46,828 nt of DNA from contig AJFK01000309.1 in NCBI GenBank assembly GCA_000467715.1, positions 1-46,828 on the forward strand, written 5' to 3'. Of this stretch, positions 45,238 through 46,828 are shown piece after piece (position 1 is the stretch's first letter; every line of letters starts with the position of its first letter). Made by a program: the position numbers and the translations under genes. The notes below the pieces were generated by a model. The model made no database searches. It was given only the letters and a program-made list of their open reading frames with translations, and had not been told where the DNA came from. Source of the DNA: Hysterium pulicare CBS 123377. Its lineage: Eukaryota > Ascomycota > Dothideomycetes > Hysteriales > Hysteriaceae.

Positions 45238-46294
45238 GTGTCTCTACAATTGTCTCACACTCGATCTCTGCTTCACCAGTTCGTCGACGTACCCAATCTC
45301 AGTCGTCCTGTCGCAGTTCGAGAAGCGCATCCTACACGATTCTATTGGCTGAATGCAAGCGATAGAGAAGATGACCCGCGACCAGAGCACTTTCTGAGCA
45401 GCAAAACCAGGATAGGCTGTCTGTTTATATTTGAGGAGGCTGCCTTGCAGAGAGCAGAGAGCAGAGGACATCTGAGGTTGGATTTTGCCTACTTACCTAG
45501 TAGTTTTAGCAAGCGGCCCGCCCTTGTGCCTTTCCCACACCAAAGACCCGTCTGTCGATCGGCAGTCTGGGGCATCCAGAGTGGCTTCTCCCAACACCTG
45601 AAGCTTGACATTTTCCTGAACCTTGGATTCCACCACGCACACGCACAATCTCGACATCATTCTGAGCTCGACAGTTGCTCATCCTCTCAACACTCGGGCC
45701 ATCGATCTCTCCCTCCACCACCGACATCCTCCGTCGCGTATGTGCGGCCCTCTCTTACTGTCCCGCCTACACTCTCGACGTACCATTCCGCAATTATCCA
45801 GGCTTCCTCCCTTGCTTCTCGAATTCTCTACACCTCTCCAAGGGACTGAACCACCTACTGATGCGTCCCCCGATCCTCGCGCGACCGTCCCGCTTCGAGT
45901 TTAGCATGCACAGTGGTTGATAACCCACTGTTTGTCCACATTACACACATTCAAGGGGTGCGCCTTACCTCGACCCCAGATATCAAGCCCGCTTCTTCCA
46001 CTTCGACTGCGAGGATTTTCCCTTCTTCGCCCTCCCGCCTGTACTATACTCTTCATCTTCGCTCCTTGTTCACTTACCATCTCCCCCAAAACCTTTGGTA
46101 AGTCTAACAAGGCTGCTTCTTCACCGGAATCGTTTGCGCCGCCTCCCAGTACATTGCTGACGCCTGGGATAGTTCAGCTCTGAGCTCATACAACCCCAAC
46201 GTCTCAGCCCTATCCGCGTTACCGTCCGCTTCCACATTCCAAGCTGTAGGGCCATCATCGTCGCGAAATCCGCATTTCAACCTTAACGTATAAT
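45238..46294 (+). promoter_or_regulatory. Long C/T-rich leader of the Pumilio-like gene, with a candidate 5'-UTR intron
   Basis: From 45240 to 46290 the plus strand is pyrimidine-rich (for example ctctccctccaccaccgac and ctctcttactgtcccgcc), as in long leaders of fungal regulatory genes. A 203-codon frame (45238-45849) lacks motifs and its His/Ser/Pro/Leu-rich composition is what CT-rich leader sequence yields. A candidate leader intron runs from a gtaagt donor at 46098 to a gatag acceptor ending at 46172, with a gctgac branch site about 17 nt before the acceptor. Confidence 0.45.
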
Positions 46295-46828
46295 ATGGAG
46301 TCGGGTGTCGTTGGCCGGAATATGGGCACGATGTCCAATACTGTGCGTGATTGATCTTCTCCGATTATTTGAAAATATCTAATAGTGATCCTCTAGAATC
46401 GGTCTCGAGTCCCCGATTATGGCGGGGTCCCAATAAACGGTGGGGATAACGAACGATCATCTCACTCAACCTTACCACAAAGCTATGGCAATGCCTCAAG
46501 TGGCTGGGGAGGAAGCATATGGAACAACTCCATGAAGCCTGGTTTCGGTTCAACGCGAGATAATTCAAGGTCTCGGGGTGCGTCCCCGTAATCTTTTTGC
46601 TGCTGTTGGTATTCGACTAACAAGCATTGGTAGAAAATGGAGGATATGCGAACCCTGGTTCAGAGGCCATCGAAGGCAAGACCGGATCAGGATCTCTTGT
46701 TGCCTCGTCTGAATCCGACAGCTGGAATATTCATCGCTCCCCATGGGGGACTGCCGACGCAAACGCTACCACGGTACCTCACGTAAGGAGTTCTGGGGTA
46801 TCACCGGCTCGTACACGTCCCGCCGCTC
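46295..46828 (+). CDS. Probable Pumilio-family (PUF) RNA-binding protein, 5' part only, runs off the window
   Basis: Exons are 46295-46342, 46397-46577 and 46634 onward, open to the window end. The introns (54 and 56 nt) keep phase exactly. Only the disordered N-terminus is visible, about 141 residues. It has Gly/Ser/Asn-rich sequence with GWGGSIWNNSMKPGFGSTRD, then RDNSRSRENGG, and a segment SGSLVASSESDSWNIHRSPW. This arrangement of Trp-containing Gly/Ser blocks followed by SGSL(V/L)xSSES(D/E)xW resembles, from memory, the N-terminal region of fungal Pumilio homologues. The eight PUF repeats that would prove the call lie outside the window, so it is an inference. PUF proteins bind UGUA-containing 3' UTRs and repress or localise mRNAs. 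Confidence 0.45.

Noticed and set aside
45238-45849. 203-codon plus-strand frame
   Set aside because: His/Ser/Pro/Leu-rich translation is what a CT-rich leader gives in any frame. There are no motifs, and it lies just upstream of the Pumilio-like start.

Overview
The window is nuclear DNA of a filamentous ascomycete (Pezizomycotina; possibly Leotiomycetes, although the class is a guess). The evidence is genes on both strands with no operons, about thirty short GT-AG introns (mostly 46-83 nt) with CTAAC/CTGAC-type branch sites, intergenic gaps of 0.3-2 kb, pyrimidine-rich leaders, and housekeeping genes with typical filamentous-fungal architecture. Those genes are a five-exon GAPDH with a 4-codon first exon, a class II HDA1 deacetylase with a C-terminal Arb2 domain, COX5, GPI13, a GID5/Vid28 armadillo protein and a PHO80-like cyclin. 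I reassembled the spliced genes by hand by joining reading frames at splice sites. Exon coordinates are in each entry.

Layout. 0.2-2.8 kb (-): inner-kinetochore CENP-I/Mis6, nine exons. 4.6-5.2 kb (+): single-exon protein of unknown function. 6.2-6.7 kb (-): serine palmitoyltransferase small subunit. 7.0-7.6 kb (+): mitochondrial GGQ-type release-factor-like protein. 7.6-12.9 kb: an accessory, repeat-marked stretch with a hairpin, a TCCC microsatellite, a broken C2H2 zinc-finger gene, a TA-rich patch, a diverged 200-bp tandem duplication and at most one small doubtful gene. 12.9-14.6 kb (-): 560-residue unknown protein. 16.0-16.8 kb (-): COX5. 18.3-19.6 kb (+): GAPDH. 21.5-24.4 kb (+): HDA1, preceded by an overlapping uORF. 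25.7-27.0 kb (+): secreted, membrane-anchored cupredoxin-like protein. 27.9-29.3 kb (+): PHO80-like cyclin behind three uORFs. 30.6-33.2 kb (+): 778-residue unknown protein. 33.9-37.4 kb (+): GID5. 38.4-41.5 kb (-): GPI13. 42.2-42.8 kb (-): small single-pass membrane protein. 46.3 kb to the end (+): 5' part of a probable Pumilio-family gene cut by the window edge.

The genes act in unrelated core processes: chromosome segregation, sphingolipid and GPI-anchor synthesis, mitochondrial translation rescue, respiration, glycolysis, chromatin, phosphate or cell-cycle signalling, and ubiquitin-dependent turnover. Neighbourhood therefore says little about function. I see no biosynthetic cluster, intact transposon, tRNA, rRNA or CRISPR, and no clear new multi-gene system. 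The observations most worth a second look are the PIP-box-like peptide encoded by the uORF that overlaps the HDA1 start, the zinc-finger pseudogene with its repeats, the uORF-rich cyclin leader, and several well-spliced proteins I cannot assign to a family.
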